From assembly GCA_032622095.1 (NCBI GenBank), contig CP136061.1, forward strand, positions 7,142,734 through 7,206,733: a stretch of DNA of 64,000 bases. Reading direction: 5' to 3'. Made by a program: the position numbers and the translations under genes. Below are positions 23,440-31,791 of the stretch, piece after piece (position 1 is the stretch's first letter; the number at the start of each line of letters is the position of its first letter). The notes below the pieces were generated by a model, which searched no databases, was not told the origin of the DNA, and was given only the letters and a program-made list of their open reading frames with translations. This DNA comes from Siphonodentalium dalli (lineage: Eukaryota; Mollusca; Scaphopoda; Gadilida; Siphonodentaliidae).

Positions 23440-23816
23440 CATTTTTTCATTACTAATTTAAAGTTTGTATAATTCTGACCAGAGATGACACATCGACACG
23501 AACAGAATCAATTGGTGGGGGGTCCTACAGTGAAAACGATTTTGTTGAAATTTATCATTTTATTTTTCAAAAACAAGAACAAGAACAATGAACAATAATA
23601 TATTATTATACATCAATAATATTAACAAAGAACAATAATTTATGTACAAAACAAGGTCTCAGATTTGAAGAAACTTAATTGAACATCCTACAACATCCTA
23701 CGCTGAATCAATAACAAAAAGAGTCTATTTTGTGGAGTTGTTGACACATTCGTTGTTATCTGGTCGTCGTCTTCTTTGCGTTGTATGTATATCAGCCGTC
23801 GATGTCCTGGTGAAGT
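23440..23816. other. Left subterminal non-coding stretch of the Polinton
   Basis: AT-rich, with AACAATAATAT-type simple sequence near 23590-23640. It lies downstream of the protease stop and could hold the 3' end of the minus-strand transcripts. No gene seen. Confidence 0.5.
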
Positions 23817-24290
23817 TTAATTCAACAGCAAATTTGCTTTTCTGTATAATCGACCATAGTGCTTTCCAAACCATCGAACTATTGTTCTGTCATTCTTGAA
23901 GAAATCCCGAGAATTGAATAATATTTTCATCCTCTTTCCTTTCATCATGTGGTGGAGTGCGAATATACAATATAATCCACACACATTTGTCGCACGATGT
24001 TGATATCGTGTTGTATTCATAGTCCATGCTGATGAGTTCCTTTTTATGAATGGTAACATATATCGTCTCGGTGGTGGTAGTCCAAATGAGTCGAAGTATA
24101 CAGCTGATCTTCCCTTGAATAACATCAATGTCCAGTGTTCTCCTGGCTGATCCGATGAGTGCGTGTTCACAATATATGCTTGAATATGCTGTGGTTTCTT
24201 CTCTGGTAACAGATCTCTAGCACAAACATGTGTGTTAAGTTTACACAACCAGGAATTGTCCAGAATATATTGAAGTTCAGCTGTCTGCAT
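23817..24290 (-). CDS. PRO: Polinton cysteine protease, adenain/Ulp1-like
   Basis: 157 residues, close to the usual size. The catalytic set of the adenovirus protease family is visible: His52 in GEHW, Asp67 in YFDSFG, Gln97 in RYQHRA and the nucleophile Cys104 in NVCGLYC. The Gln-Cys spacing of seven matches the family. Such proteases mature capsid and core precursors during assembly. The first 14 bases overlap the end of the CxxC/HPSQ frame upstream. It is the last gene of the minus-strand block, next to the left terminal repeat, and has no break. Confidence 0.95.
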   Translation of the reverse strand: MQTAELQYILDNSWLCKLNTHVCARDLLPEKKPQHIQAYIVNTHSSDQPGEHWTLMLFKGRSAVYFDSFGLPPPRRYMLPFIKRNSSAWTMNTTRYQHRATNVCGLYCIFALHHMMKGKRMKILFNSRDFFKNDRTIVRWFGKHYGRLYRKANLLLN

Positions 24291-24735
24291 CGTTGTAATT
24301 CTCTTTGACTCGCTGTGACCACATCAGAGTCCACTCTGCGTCGATTTTTTTGCGGTTGAGCTCCAAACTGTTTCTCAGATGATCATACATGATGAATGCT
24401 TCGAACTTCTCCTTGCAGTGTGGGTTTAACCACATCAGCTTCGGGAACCATCTTTCCCAAACATTGTATATGTCAAGTTTAATCAGCGCTAAGTCGATAA
24501 ACTGGTTTGTCCAATCATCAGTTGTAGAGAACAAACACAGAACATGTTCACGTTGACTAGGATGTTCTATTTTACATCCTTCACAGTTTGCTGACACTTC
24601 CTTGCGAATAAGTTCTTGTAGTTCTTCAATCATAGCGTTGTTGAGTGTGTCCAAGATCAGGTTCCATCTCGGAGCAAAGTTTTGTGAACGTTGGTGTTCT
24701 TCATAGTAGTTCCATAGCTGTGATGTGAAATCCAT
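24277..24735 (-). CDS. Polinton accessory protein with CxxC...HPSQxxH motif
   Basis: 152 residues. A likely metal-binding set, Cys51-x2-Cys54, His58 in HPSQ, His64 and Cys67, sits in the first half. The second half is tryptophan-rich (WTNQF, VWERWFPKLMW). I associate proteins with this CxxC/HPSQ motif with adintovirus-type elements, but no function is known to me. It starts one base after the major capsid stop and overlaps the protease by 14 bases, so it probably belongs to the virion/late block. Confidence 0.85.
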   Translation of the reverse strand: MDFTSQLWNYYEEHQRSQNFAPRWNLILDTLNNAMIEELQELIRKEVSANCEGCKIEHPSQREHVLCLFSTTDDWTNQFIDLALIKLDIYNVWERWFPKLMWLNPHCKEKFEAFIMYDHLRNSLELNRKKIDAEWTLMWSQRVKENYNDADS

Positions 24736-24736
24736 C

Positions 24737-26041
24737 CTAATAGTCAGTAAGCACTTCTCTCAAAGCTGTGATCTCTATTTCACTGTCGAATTCAGCATAC
24801 ACCAAAACGTTGACGGCTGTAGTGAGAGCTGTCAAGAACTGAAGCTCCAAACGCAGGTTCCCTGTCTTTATAGGATGTAGATGTCCCTCGTCACTTCCTT
24901 GGTCCGGTGTCAAGTCGAAACCCCACAAACAATATCCATTCATATATTCTTTTAAATTAATGCCAATTGATTTGTTAACACCAAACATTCCTAAAGATTG
25001 ATACAAAGATAAATATGATCTGAGACATTGTTTTGTTGCGAAGTTTGGTTCAAATGGACGGTTATGTATTGTATGACCGTCTTGACTAACTTCCAATTTA
25101 TTCAAACTGAAATGTTTGAAGTGGAATGGATTGGTACCCAAATCTCCATTCATATCTTTATTTTCGACCAACGCAATAAAAATTCTCTTTGGTAATTGTC
25201 CTTGAAATAAGTGGTCTTCAATTTTTGATCTAAGTCCAGTACTAATTGTGAAAGTTTTTATTTCTACTCGTCTGATAGGTATTTTCATTTTTGACTGGAC
25301 AATTTCTTGATTTAATTTATTTGAGACCGCTGGAAAGAGACTAACTGTTCTGACATGGAACACTGCTGATTCGAAAACAATTTGTCCATCCTCGCCGCCA
25401 ATGAGGCAAAATTTTGATGGTGATCTGTTTAATCTGATACGAATTTCAATTCCATTTGGTAAATATTTTTCTTGAAGAAACAGATCAGTGTGTAAGCGTC
25501 CACATAGTTCAACAATTTTACTACCACCGATCAAACTTTCTCTAGAAGTTAATCCAGCATTGCCACCACCTTTGGTATTCTCTTCAAATTGTTCTGCTGT
25601 ATCGCCATACCACATTTCTAAATTTGCTAATTGATTATCTTTATATTCTGGAGAGTATCCCAACAGATTTTCGAAATATGCTCGGTATGGGTAAGTGTCA
25701 GAATTCGAAGTTATCAATTTGTTGTTCAAGTAAACATCGATACTGCTGAACATGCTATGAAAGAAATTGTTAACAGGTGCTAATTCCGTACCAGCTAGCA
25801 AATTAGTTCCATCTTTTTTTGTAATTTTGAATTTCACATAAAGATAAGATTGGTTAATATCTGTCCACTTTTCGGTTTGAGATGGTATGACAAACTCTAT
25901 CGGAGCAGAATTATTCAGCGGTGCAATCGGATGATTTTCGATCCACTGCGATTCTGACATTGTAGCCACCGTTGGTGGAACATGTGTTATATCAAGTTCC
26001 GATTTATTGCATTCGCATGATCCATTTACCATTTGTGCCAT
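24737..26041 (-). CDS. MCP: Polinton major capsid protein, double jelly-roll
   Basis: 434 residues, a typical length. The N-terminal pattern (an SQWIENHPIAPL-like strand, then IEFVIPSQTEKWTDINQSYL and an FFHSMFSSIDVYLNNKLI loop) and the C-terminal FDLTPDQ...LRLELQF stretch are what Polinton/adintovirus hexon-type capsid proteins look like to me. Proteins of this family form trimeric capsomers of an icosahedral shell. It lies between the CxxC/HPSQ frame (one base gap) and the small basic protein (two bases), in the same capsid cluster as the penton and protease. No stop or frameshift. Confidence 0.93.
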   Translation of the reverse strand: MAQMVNGSCECNKSELDITHVPPTVATMSESQWIENHPIAPLNNSAPIEFVIPSQTEKWTDINQSYLYVKFKITKKDGTNLLAGTELAPVNNFFHSMFSSIDVYLNNKLITSNSDTYPYRAYFENLLGYSPEYKDNQLANLEMWYGDTAEQFEENTKGGGNAGLTSRESLIGGSKIVELCGRLHTDLFLQEKYLPNGIEIRIRLNRSPSKFCLIGGEDGQIVFESAVFHVRTVSLFPAVSNKLNQEIVQSKMKIPIRRVEIKTFTISTGLRSKIEDHLFQGQLPKRIFIALVENKDMNGDLGTNPFHFKHFSLNKLEVSQDGHTIHNRPFEPNFATKQCLRSYLSLYQSLGMFGVNKSIGINLKEYMNGYCLWGFDLTPDQGSDEGHLHPIKTGNLRLELQFLTALTTAVNVLVYAEFDSEIEITALREVLTDY

Positions 26042-26043
26042 GA

Positions 26044-26418
26044 TTAATCAAAAATATCAAGAGCTCGACTGCTAGGATGTTTTTTCGACTGACTTTTTCG
26101 GCGTTTGACAGCTGAATGATTCATTTTTGAATTTGCTACTCTTTTTCTAGGTTTTTGTCTCGAGTTCAAAATTTGATTTTTAGCTTGTGTGCCAAAAGAT
26201 TTTAAAGCTTTTTTACCTTCAGACATCAACGCTTCTTTCGGACTTTTACCTTGATTAATAATTTCATCTGCAACACCAAAAGTGTGTTTTTTCGCAAGTT
26301 GTAAAGCTGTCCGACCAATCGGTTTTAGAAATGGTACAGCAGATCTCATAAGTGATTTGAAAATTGAACCAATACCGTTACCATATTGCCGTGGTACACC
26401 TCTATACACGGGAAACAT
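26044..26418 (-). CDS. Small basic virion/core-like protein
   Basis: 124 residues, strongly basic at the C-terminus (KPRKRVANSKMNHSAVKRRK). The N-terminus has RQYGNGIGSIFKSLMRSAVPFLKP, in which NGIGS resembles an adenain cleavage site and the following stretch could be an amphipathic helix. This layout recalls adenovirus pVI/pX-like proteins and is common next to the capsid genes of Polintons. The role, either membrane lysis or DNA packing, is inference. It sits five bases from the penton gene and two from the major capsid gene. Confidence 0.8.
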   Translation of the reverse strand: MFPVYRGVPRQYGNGIGSIFKSLMRSAVPFLKPIGRTALQLAKKHTFGVADEIINQGKSPKEALMSEGKKALKSFGTQAKNQILNSRQKPRKRVANSKMNHSAVKRRKSQSKKHPSSRALDIFD

Positions 26419-26423
26419 TGTTT

Positions 26424-27275
26424 TTAGAACTCCTCTCGTTTTCTGAAATGCAGCTTCGCCAAAGACTTACCACCAATAAACTGAATTGATTCTCCTGTGT
26501 CGCCACTTATATTTACACTAATTTTGTCAAAGTATGACTTTGAAACTGGAACATAATGTAAATTTAAAAATTCATGTTTTACATGTAATCCGTCGATATC
26601 TCTTTTAATTCTGAAAGAAACAACTCGTAAAATTTGTACTTCAACATTTCCAACAATTGTGAAATCGGCAATATCAGAATAAACAAACATTTGATTATGA
26701 CCAACAAACAAATCTACACCAAACGGAAATCTACTATTTGAATAAAAATCTTCAGAAGCGTTTTCAGTTTTGTAACCCAACTTGTGCAAAAGACATTGTG
26801 GTAATTCAATTCCTAGTTTTGGGATACTTAAACTCTTGCGAATAATTTTCACACGTTTTGTAACTTTTGAGTACTTGATGTGAAATCCGTATTCGTTTTG
26901 CATTGCTTCTCCAAGTGTTTCATCAATTACATCTTGCATTGTATCAAGTAAATCTGTCGCAGAGGTATACGAACCTTCGCGTATCTGTATTTCAATTGCA
27001 CGAACGCCATCAGGTCTCGTAAATATCTTTTCTTCAAAACGATTTTGAAGAACAGACAGTATTATTGCATCAGTTGTAATCAAATTGAATTTACACGAAT
27101 CCCCTGTAACATTGTATGTTTCTGAAGGTGTTATCAGTTCGACTAATGCAACTTCCCATTTTTCTTTATCAATTTGAATTGGTTTTGGTAATTGTACAGT
27201 AAAACAACATTGAGTATTGTTTGGATACATTACCATTGAACTGTCGCTCGGAATTGTAATGTAGAAAGAATTCAT
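26424..27275 (-). CDS. mCP: Polinton minor capsid (penton-like) protein, single jelly-roll
   Basis: 283 residues. The opening (MNSFYITIPSDSSM...) followed by CFTVQLPKPI, WEVALVELITP and the C-terminal HYVPVSKSYFDKISVNISG is characteristic of the minor capsid protein of Polintons and adintoviruses, which occupies five-fold vertices. It ends with a lysine- and arginine-rich tail. Its start codon overlaps the end of the membrane-protein frame by four bases. Intact. Confidence 0.92.
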   Translation of the reverse strand: MNSFYITIPSDSSMVMYPNNTQCCFTVQLPKPIQIDKEKWEVALVELITPSETYNVTGDSCKFNLITTDAIILSVLQNRFEEKIFTRPDGVRAIEIQIREGSYTSATDLLDTMQDVIDETLGEAMQNEYGFHIKYSKVTKRVKIIRKSLSIPKLGIELPQCLLHKLGYKTENASEDFYSNSRFPFGVDLFVGHNQMFVYSDIADFTIVGNVEVQILRVVSFRIKRDIDGLHVKHEFLNLHYVPVSKSYFDKISVNISGDTGESIQFIGGKSLAKLHFRKREEF

Positions 27276-27535
27276 ACTTTCAAAATTTCTGTCGACTGAT
27301 TTTTCAAATATTTCAAACGCGGTGTTGGTAAAATGTACCCCAAAGAACTACTGAGTAAAATTAACCACAGTTCGTTATTTTCACTTTGTAAACTTAAATG
27401 AACAATTGCTGTAGCGATTATACCAACAATTATAATAATTTGTGTAAAATATGTTACTTGATTTTTTGCAATTTTTTCTCCACAGATTTGAAATTGTGAT
27501 GGAACATCGAGACCAACTGAACCATTTTGAGACAT
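27272..27535 (-). CDS. Small two-helix membrane protein of the Polinton
   Basis: 87 residues from the ATG at 27535 (MSQNGSVGLDVPSQFQICG). Two hydrophobic segments, TQIIIIVGIIATAIVHLSL and LWLILLSSSLGYILP, are probably membrane-spanning. The open frame continues upstream, but that DNA encodes the integrase chromodomain in another frame, so the internal start is preferred. I recall similar short proteins in other Polintons but know no function. A virion-membrane or assembly role is a guess. Confidence 0.8.
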   Translation of the reverse strand: MSQNGSVGLDVPSQFQICGEKIAKNQVTYFTQIIIIVGIIATAIVHLSLQSENNELWLILLSSSLGYILPTPRLKYLKNQSTEILKV

Positions 27536-27545
27536 GTTAAAAGTT

Positions 27546-28640
27546 TTATACCAAATTTGTGGCAGGAATCCAACTGTCAAATTTTTTAGGATAACCACCC
27601 CAATGAACTTTAATTTCTCTAACTGATTTACCAGCAACTTTTCTTGAACGTTTACCAACAACTGATTCAATTTCGTAAACTTTATTATCTTTTATATGTT
27701 GAATTTCTTTACCATAAAATGATCCTGCGATGTTTTCACCATCTAAATCTACTAATTTGTAAGTTAATGGTGTACTTTTACAAACTCTACTAATTTAGAA
27801 AATTTCTTTTGTCCAATTTGGAAGATATCCTTTATCAAAAGTTCTCTTTGTTTTATTTATTCTAACAAAATCTCCAACTTTCAACATCTTATCTTTTTTC
27901 GTTTTTAACTTTCCATAAAGATTTCTGGAAACTTCAATTTCATTTTCTCGAGTTACTAAAACTGGTGCCACCTTAATACTTCTATGAAAACTTTTGTTGT
28001 AAGAATTCACAAAATCGTGCAAAACATCAACGTATTTCAAAGTTTGATTATGTGTAAAATATTTCCACATCTTTGTTTTCAATGTCCGTTGAAAACGTTC
28101 AACTATACTTGCTTTTGTCTCTGGATTCTCTGTTGTGAAAAAATGAATTTTCTTAGATTTCAAAAATTGTAAAAATAATTTATTTTTGAATTCGGAACCT
28201 TTGTCAGATTGAAATGAAGCTGGTTTTCGTTTTGATGATTTGAGAATTTTCTGAAATGTTTTAACTAAAGTTTTACCAGTTTTATCTTAAATTTTTTCAA
28301 CCCATGCAAATTTTGAGAACACATCAATAACACAAAGTAAATATCTGTATTTGTCATTGTGCTTTTGCAAAGTTTGCAAATCTGCCAGATCAGCTTGCCA
28401 CTGAATATCAATTCCTGCAACAATAGTTTTACGTCTGCGAAATTTCCGAACAATTGGTTTGTGCAAAGTATATGTTTTTTGCCATTGTAACCATGTTTTA
28501 ACATCTGAAAGTTTAATTTTGTTATTTGTTTCTTTTGCATTTTTAAAAAGTTGATTTGCTCCACTGAAACCACCAACTTCTTTTGGATTGTAGTAAATTT
28601 CAGTTAGAAGTTTGTCAAATTTTATGTAAGTGGGGACCAT
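27546..28640 (-). pseudogene. INT: Retrovirus-type integrase with chromodomain, interrupted by two in-frame TAA codons
   Basis: One frame from the ATG at 28640 to the TAA at 27548-27546 is broken only by TAA codons at 28289-28287 and 27797-27795. The first part has WQADLADL (first catalytic Asp) and YLLCVIDVFSKFAW. The middle has FQSDKGSEF (second Asp). The next has ASIVERFQRTL (catalytic Glu). After the second stop a chromodomain follows (YEIESVVG, VHWGGYP, DSWIPA). Polinton integrases insert the element and make the 6-bp duplication. Both stops stand where related proteins appear to have lysine. Its start overlaps the upstream gene's end by 19 bases. This copy probably cannot supply its own integrase unless the stops are read through. 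Confidence 0.9.
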
Positions 28641-29341
28641 TCTTTCAAAATAGATTTTCTGGTTTTAGGAAAACTTTGAGGTGTGAAAATATCAACTGAA
28701 CGTTTTCTTGACTTGCCACTGTTAGGAGTTGCATGAGGTGTATGAAACTCATCACCAGTGTGACCTTTTAAATGTCTTTGTATCCACAACCATCGATTCC
28801 TGTTACCTACATAATCTTGTGGTACATTAAGTTCCCCCAATCCACGTAGGAATGTTTCATAACCAACTGGGTCAAAACCTTTTCGGTGACGAACAACATC
28901 GTTTATCAAATCAATTATATTTGATCCAGTAACTGTTTCTGTTCCATAAATTAATTGTCCACGATCATCCCATCTAAGTTTAGGATTAGTTGACAACAAT
29001 GTTAAAATTTGTTGTGCTTTACCACGAAGTTTAGATGGAACACTTTCCAATATATGTTCACTCATGTTCCCAAAGTTTTCAGATAACTTTTGTTCAGGTA
29101 AACTGAATTTTGAATTTAAAGATTTTTGTGAAGTTTTCAATTTGTACAAATTTTCTCCAAATAACTGTGACTTTTCTGATTCAGAAATATTTTTATCATA
29201 AACTGATTTCAATTCTTTGTAAGAATCTGAAACATTTGAAATTGCAGGATCAGGAGGTAATTGAGGTTTATTCATTTCTGACATTTTCCATTGTTTGAAA
29301 TCTTCCAACATTCTGAATGGTACAATAACCATTTTCTTCAT
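28622..29341 (-). CDS. Conserved Polinton accessory protein of unknown function
   Basis: 239 residues. The central block (SVPSKLRGKAQQILTLLS, LRWDDRGQLIYG, GSNIIDLINDVVR, FLRGLGELNVP) is a pattern I recognise from Polinton-linked open frames in other invertebrates, without a known function. The C-terminus is basic (GKSRKRSVD...KTRKSIL) and may bind DNA. It lies between the integrase and a small basic protein gene. A later ATG (MLEDFKQW, residue 11) is also possible as the start. Confidence 0.8.
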   Translation of the reverse strand: MKKMVIVPFRMLEDFKQWKMSEMNKPQLPPDPAISNVSDSYKELKSVYDKNISESEKSQLFGENLYKLKTSQKSLNSKFSLPEQKLSENFGNMSEHILESVPSKLRGKAQQILTLLSTNPKLRWDDRGQLIYGTETVTGSNIIDLINDVVRHRKGFDPVGYETFLRGLGELNVPQDYVGNRNRWLWIQRHLKGHTGDEFHTPHATPNSGKSRKRSVDIFTPQSFPKTRKSILKEWSPLT

Positions 29342-29361
29342 ATTTATTTGAGATTTAGTTT

Positions 29362-29730
29362 TTACAAAATATTTTTAACAACTGCACCTAATGTTTTGCT
29401 AATCAATGGAGCAAGAAATAATAATGGTAAAAAGCCACCTTTTTGATTCAAAATTTTCTTCTTTTGTTGCAAAGGTTTGTTCTTGTCTGCAAGATATCTG
29501 ATATGTTTACGCTTCGAATGTAACTTGCGGTTCTGAGCTTCATTCAGTTTTACATTACCTTTTAAAAGATTTTGACAACATTCTGAAATGCAATCCATCA
29601 CTTGTTTCGGAGCATCGTTGATCATTTTCTTTTTATATGCAGATGGAACTTTACTCATTGCAACAATCAACTCCCCATATTTTTTTATCAGCGGTACTTT
29701 CCGGCTCTTAGTTTTTGAAGGCATCTTCAC
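29362..29730 (-). CDS. Small basic protein with GG motif and hydrophobic C-terminus
   Basis: 122 residues, or 120 if MPSKTKSRKV is the start. The first two thirds are lysine-rich and include a conserved-looking CISECCQNLLKGNVKL stretch. LNQKGGF then precedes a hydrophobic tail (LPLLFLAPLISKTLGAVV). The KGG-hydrophobic junction is similar to adenain cleavage sites and to the next frame upstream. A virion core or membrane-active precursor is plausible but unproven. Confidence 0.75.
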   Translation of the reverse strand: MKMPSKTKSRKVPLIKKYGELIVAMSKVPSAYKKKMINDAPKQVMDCISECCQNLLKGNVKLNEAQNRKLHSKRKHIRYLADKNKPLQQKKKILNQKGGFLPLLFLAPLISKTLGAVVKNIL

Positions 29731-29780
29731 AGTCTAAGTAGTTGTCTCAAAATGAGCAGAAAAATTATATGTTTCATCTT

Positions 29781-30368
29781 TTATCTTTTCTGATTGAACC
29801 ATTCTAAAGCTTCGAATGCCGATTTCGATGGATCAGACAACGGCATAAATTTAGAAAATTCAAGATCAATAACTGTTTTTTTTTGTAACGGTTGATGTTG
29901 AGGGTTCTGCTGAGAAGGTATAGGTGTAAATTTAGAATGTTGATTTTGTTGAGTTTGCATCGGTGTAAACTTTGAGTGATTTAGAGAAAGCTTTGTTTTA
30001 CGTTTAGATTCTTTTTGATTACCCCTTTGTTGTGTTTGCATCAGTGTAATCTTTGAACGTTTTGGAGAAACCTTTGATTTACTTTTAGATTGTCTACCAG
30101 TTTGTTCAAATGAATTTTTCAAAAGACTTCTAATTAAAACTCCCCCAAGGAACCCACTACCACCTCGTTGTAAAATTAATTTGCGTTTTGTTTCCATATC
30201 AGTTGATCGATCAGAGATTTTTTTAAGAACATTTTTATTTCTCTGAAAAAACTTTTTTGTCTGTGATGGTAATTTCCAATCATGTTCAAGAAATAATTCA
30301 GCTGCAAAAGTGAAGAAATTTATAATTTGTGACAGTTCATCATGACTAAACATCTCGGTGGACGACAT
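29781..30368 (-). CDS. Basic repeat-containing protein with GG motif
   Basis: 195 residues from the ATG at 30368 (MSSTEMFSHDEL). The frame stays open upstream but overlaps the ATPase there. The N-terminal half is helical-looking. Then comes LILQRGGSGFLGGVLI, again a GG site before a hydrophobic stretch. The C-terminal half has an imperfect repeat, SKxTxMQTQQ / SKFTPMQTQQ / SKFTPIPSQQ, in a lysine-rich context. Function unknown. The shared GG junction with the neighbouring protein suggests both are substrates of the element's protease. Confidence 0.75.
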   Translation of the reverse strand: MSSTEMFSHDELSQIINFFTFAAELFLEHDWKLPSQTKKFFQRNKNVLKKISDRSTDMETKRKLILQRGGSGFLGGVLIRSLLKNSFEQTGRQSKSKSKVSPKRSKITLMQTQQRGNQKESKRKTKLSLNHSKFTPMQTQQNQHSKFTPIPSQQNPQHQPLQKKTVIDLEFSKFMPLSDPSKSAFEALEWFNQKR

Positions 30369-30402
30369 GGTTCTAAAATGAAAAAAGTAACAACAACTGA
30401 AT

Positions 30403-31053
30403 TTATACTTTTGAATAAATGACAGGACCTCGGTCATTAGCTGTCAACCATTTATGGAAAATATCAGTTCTAATTCGCAAATAATTTTCTGTTCTAGGAT
30501 GAAAATCTACTAAAATATATCCATGATTTATTGAAGTTGCATCTTCGTATGCTTGTTTCAAATGATTGGTTTGCATTTGATGAGCCAAAACTTTTATTTG
30601 ATTTTTATCTCGAACGCTTTGAAATAAAACCATGTAGTGTGCATTCAAACTTATAGTTCTGCTACTTTTTGATTTTTGGAACATGTTTTGAGTAATGTAA
30701 ATTATTGAAGCATTTCGATGATGACCTTTTCTAGTAAACCAAAGCATTATTTTGTCTTCATCTTGTTCCCCCATCATGTCATCGAAAACAACAAGATGAG
30801 GAAATGATTTATCTGATACAATTTCCTCATCATCGTCTGGAATACCATCGATAAACTCAACGTTATCAATTTCTTTTATACGATTGTATGTGTCTTGCCA
30901 TTCTTTGTAACACCAAACTATTTTCTTTGGTGGTGTTTGGAATAAATCGTGTTTAAATTCAATAACTTTTTTAACAAATTCTGTTTTACCTGATCCACTA
31001 GGTCCGCTGATAAAGAAATTACACGGATGTTGGAAAAGTAAAGATTCTTCCAT
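30403..31053 (-). CDS. ATP: DNA-packaging ATPase, FtsK/HerA (A32-like) family
   Basis: 216 residues, typical of Polinton ATPases. Walker A is GPSGSGKT at residues 17-24, after a short hydrophobic strand (CNFFIS). Walker B is HLVVFDDMM at about 86-94. A sensor-like YITQNMF follows. The family pumps the genome into preformed capsids. It is intact, ends near the start of the basic repeat protein, and is preceded by a 234-residue unknown frame. Confidence 0.95.
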   Translation of the reverse strand: MEESLLFQHPCNFFISGPSGSGKTEFVKKVIEFKHDLFQTPPKKIVWCYKEWQDTYNRIKEIDNVEFIDGIPDDDEEIVSDKSFPHLVVFDDMMGEQDEDKIMLWFTRKGHHRNASIIYITQNMFQKSKSSRTISLNAHYMVLFQSVRDKNQIKVLAHQMQTNHLKQAYEDATSINHGYILVDFHPRTENYLRIRTDIFHKWLTANDRGPVIYSKV

Positions 31054-31086
31054 GTTGTCACTTTGATGTCTAATCAGAGAGTGAAC

Positions 31087-31791
31087 TTAACGACGTGTGA
31101 ATTTAGTTCTTAAAGAGAAATCTCCAAAGCTGTAAATATTTCCATACATTTCAATAATCCAATTATTATAGTCTTCTATTCTTCTGTACTTTGTTCTGTA
31201 AATATAAAAATCATCCCCCAAAATGTTTTGAATTTTTGCATGTGTTGACATTTCTTTTGTTAACAAATACCCATAGATCCTAGGAGCTGATTCAAAAGTT
31301 CCCCCAGCAAGAGGAAAATGATCTTCATACTTTGTATAATGAATATAGTCATGTTCATCAAAAGTTCCTAAATCTAAATCTAAATGGGGTTGATCACCAC
31401 CAAATATCCAAAAATCAGATATTTTTTCAATGAGAAAAAATGTTTTGAATTTAATAAATGATTCAATATATTTTTGAGAGAAATGAGAAGATATACTTGA
31501 CTCAAGATAGGCCAATCTCTGTAAACATTCGCCGACATCACAGCATCGTAGTATTGCTTTCTTTTCTCTTTCAAACAAGACTTCTTGTAATTCCTTCTTT
31601 ATCTCTGGAATAAACGTTGACTGTGCCACCAAATATCCATAAATCTTCTCAGCAATTTCTGGAGGTACTACTCCTGCCAACATCTTGACATGAAATGACT
31701 CAACATCTCCATCCGTATGGATATGTATGAATACCATTGACGAGTTTTCGTTTTGTGTACACCGATCTGAAAGTTTTGGTTTGACACTCAC
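31087..31791 (-). CDS. Polinton protein of unknown function downstream of the polymerase
   Basis: Up to 234 residues. The first ~30 codons overlap the 3' end of the polymerase gene, so a later ATG (MVFIHIHTDG, residue 20) may be the real start, still overlapping. It is rich in aromatic and acidic residues (DFWIFGGDQPHLDLDLG, YGNIYSFGDFSLR). The ending, RTKFTRR, is basic. I recognise no family. The lack of stops and the position between polymerase and ATPase support a real gene. Confidence 0.7.
   Translation of the reverse strand: MSVKPKLSDRCTQNENSSMVFIHIHTDGDVESFHVKMLAGVVPPEIAEKIYGYLVAQSTFIPEIKKELQEVLFEREKKAILRCCDVGECLQRLAYLESSISSHFSQKYIESFIKFKTFFLIEKISDFWIFGGDQPHLDLDLGTFDEHDYIHYTKYEDHFPLAGGTFESAPRIYGYLLTKEMSTHAKIQNILGDDFYIYRTKYRRIEDYNNWIIEMYGNIYSFGDFSLRTKFTRR

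Noticed and set aside
23061-23442. Open frames rich in GHYGPVPPRH-like repeats at both Polinton ends
   Set aside because: They are translations of the terminal inverted-repeat array, present on both strands and at both ends.
27536-27670. N-terminal extension of the small membrane protein
   Set aside because: This DNA encodes the integrase chromodomain in another frame; the extension is low-complexity and an internal ATG gives the compact two-helix protein.
27795-28289. Reading the two integrase TAA codons as programmed readthrough or a changed genetic code
   Set aside because: TAA ends other frames in the same element, including this integrase frame at 27548-27546, and no readthrough signal is visible; mutation or sequencing error is simpler.
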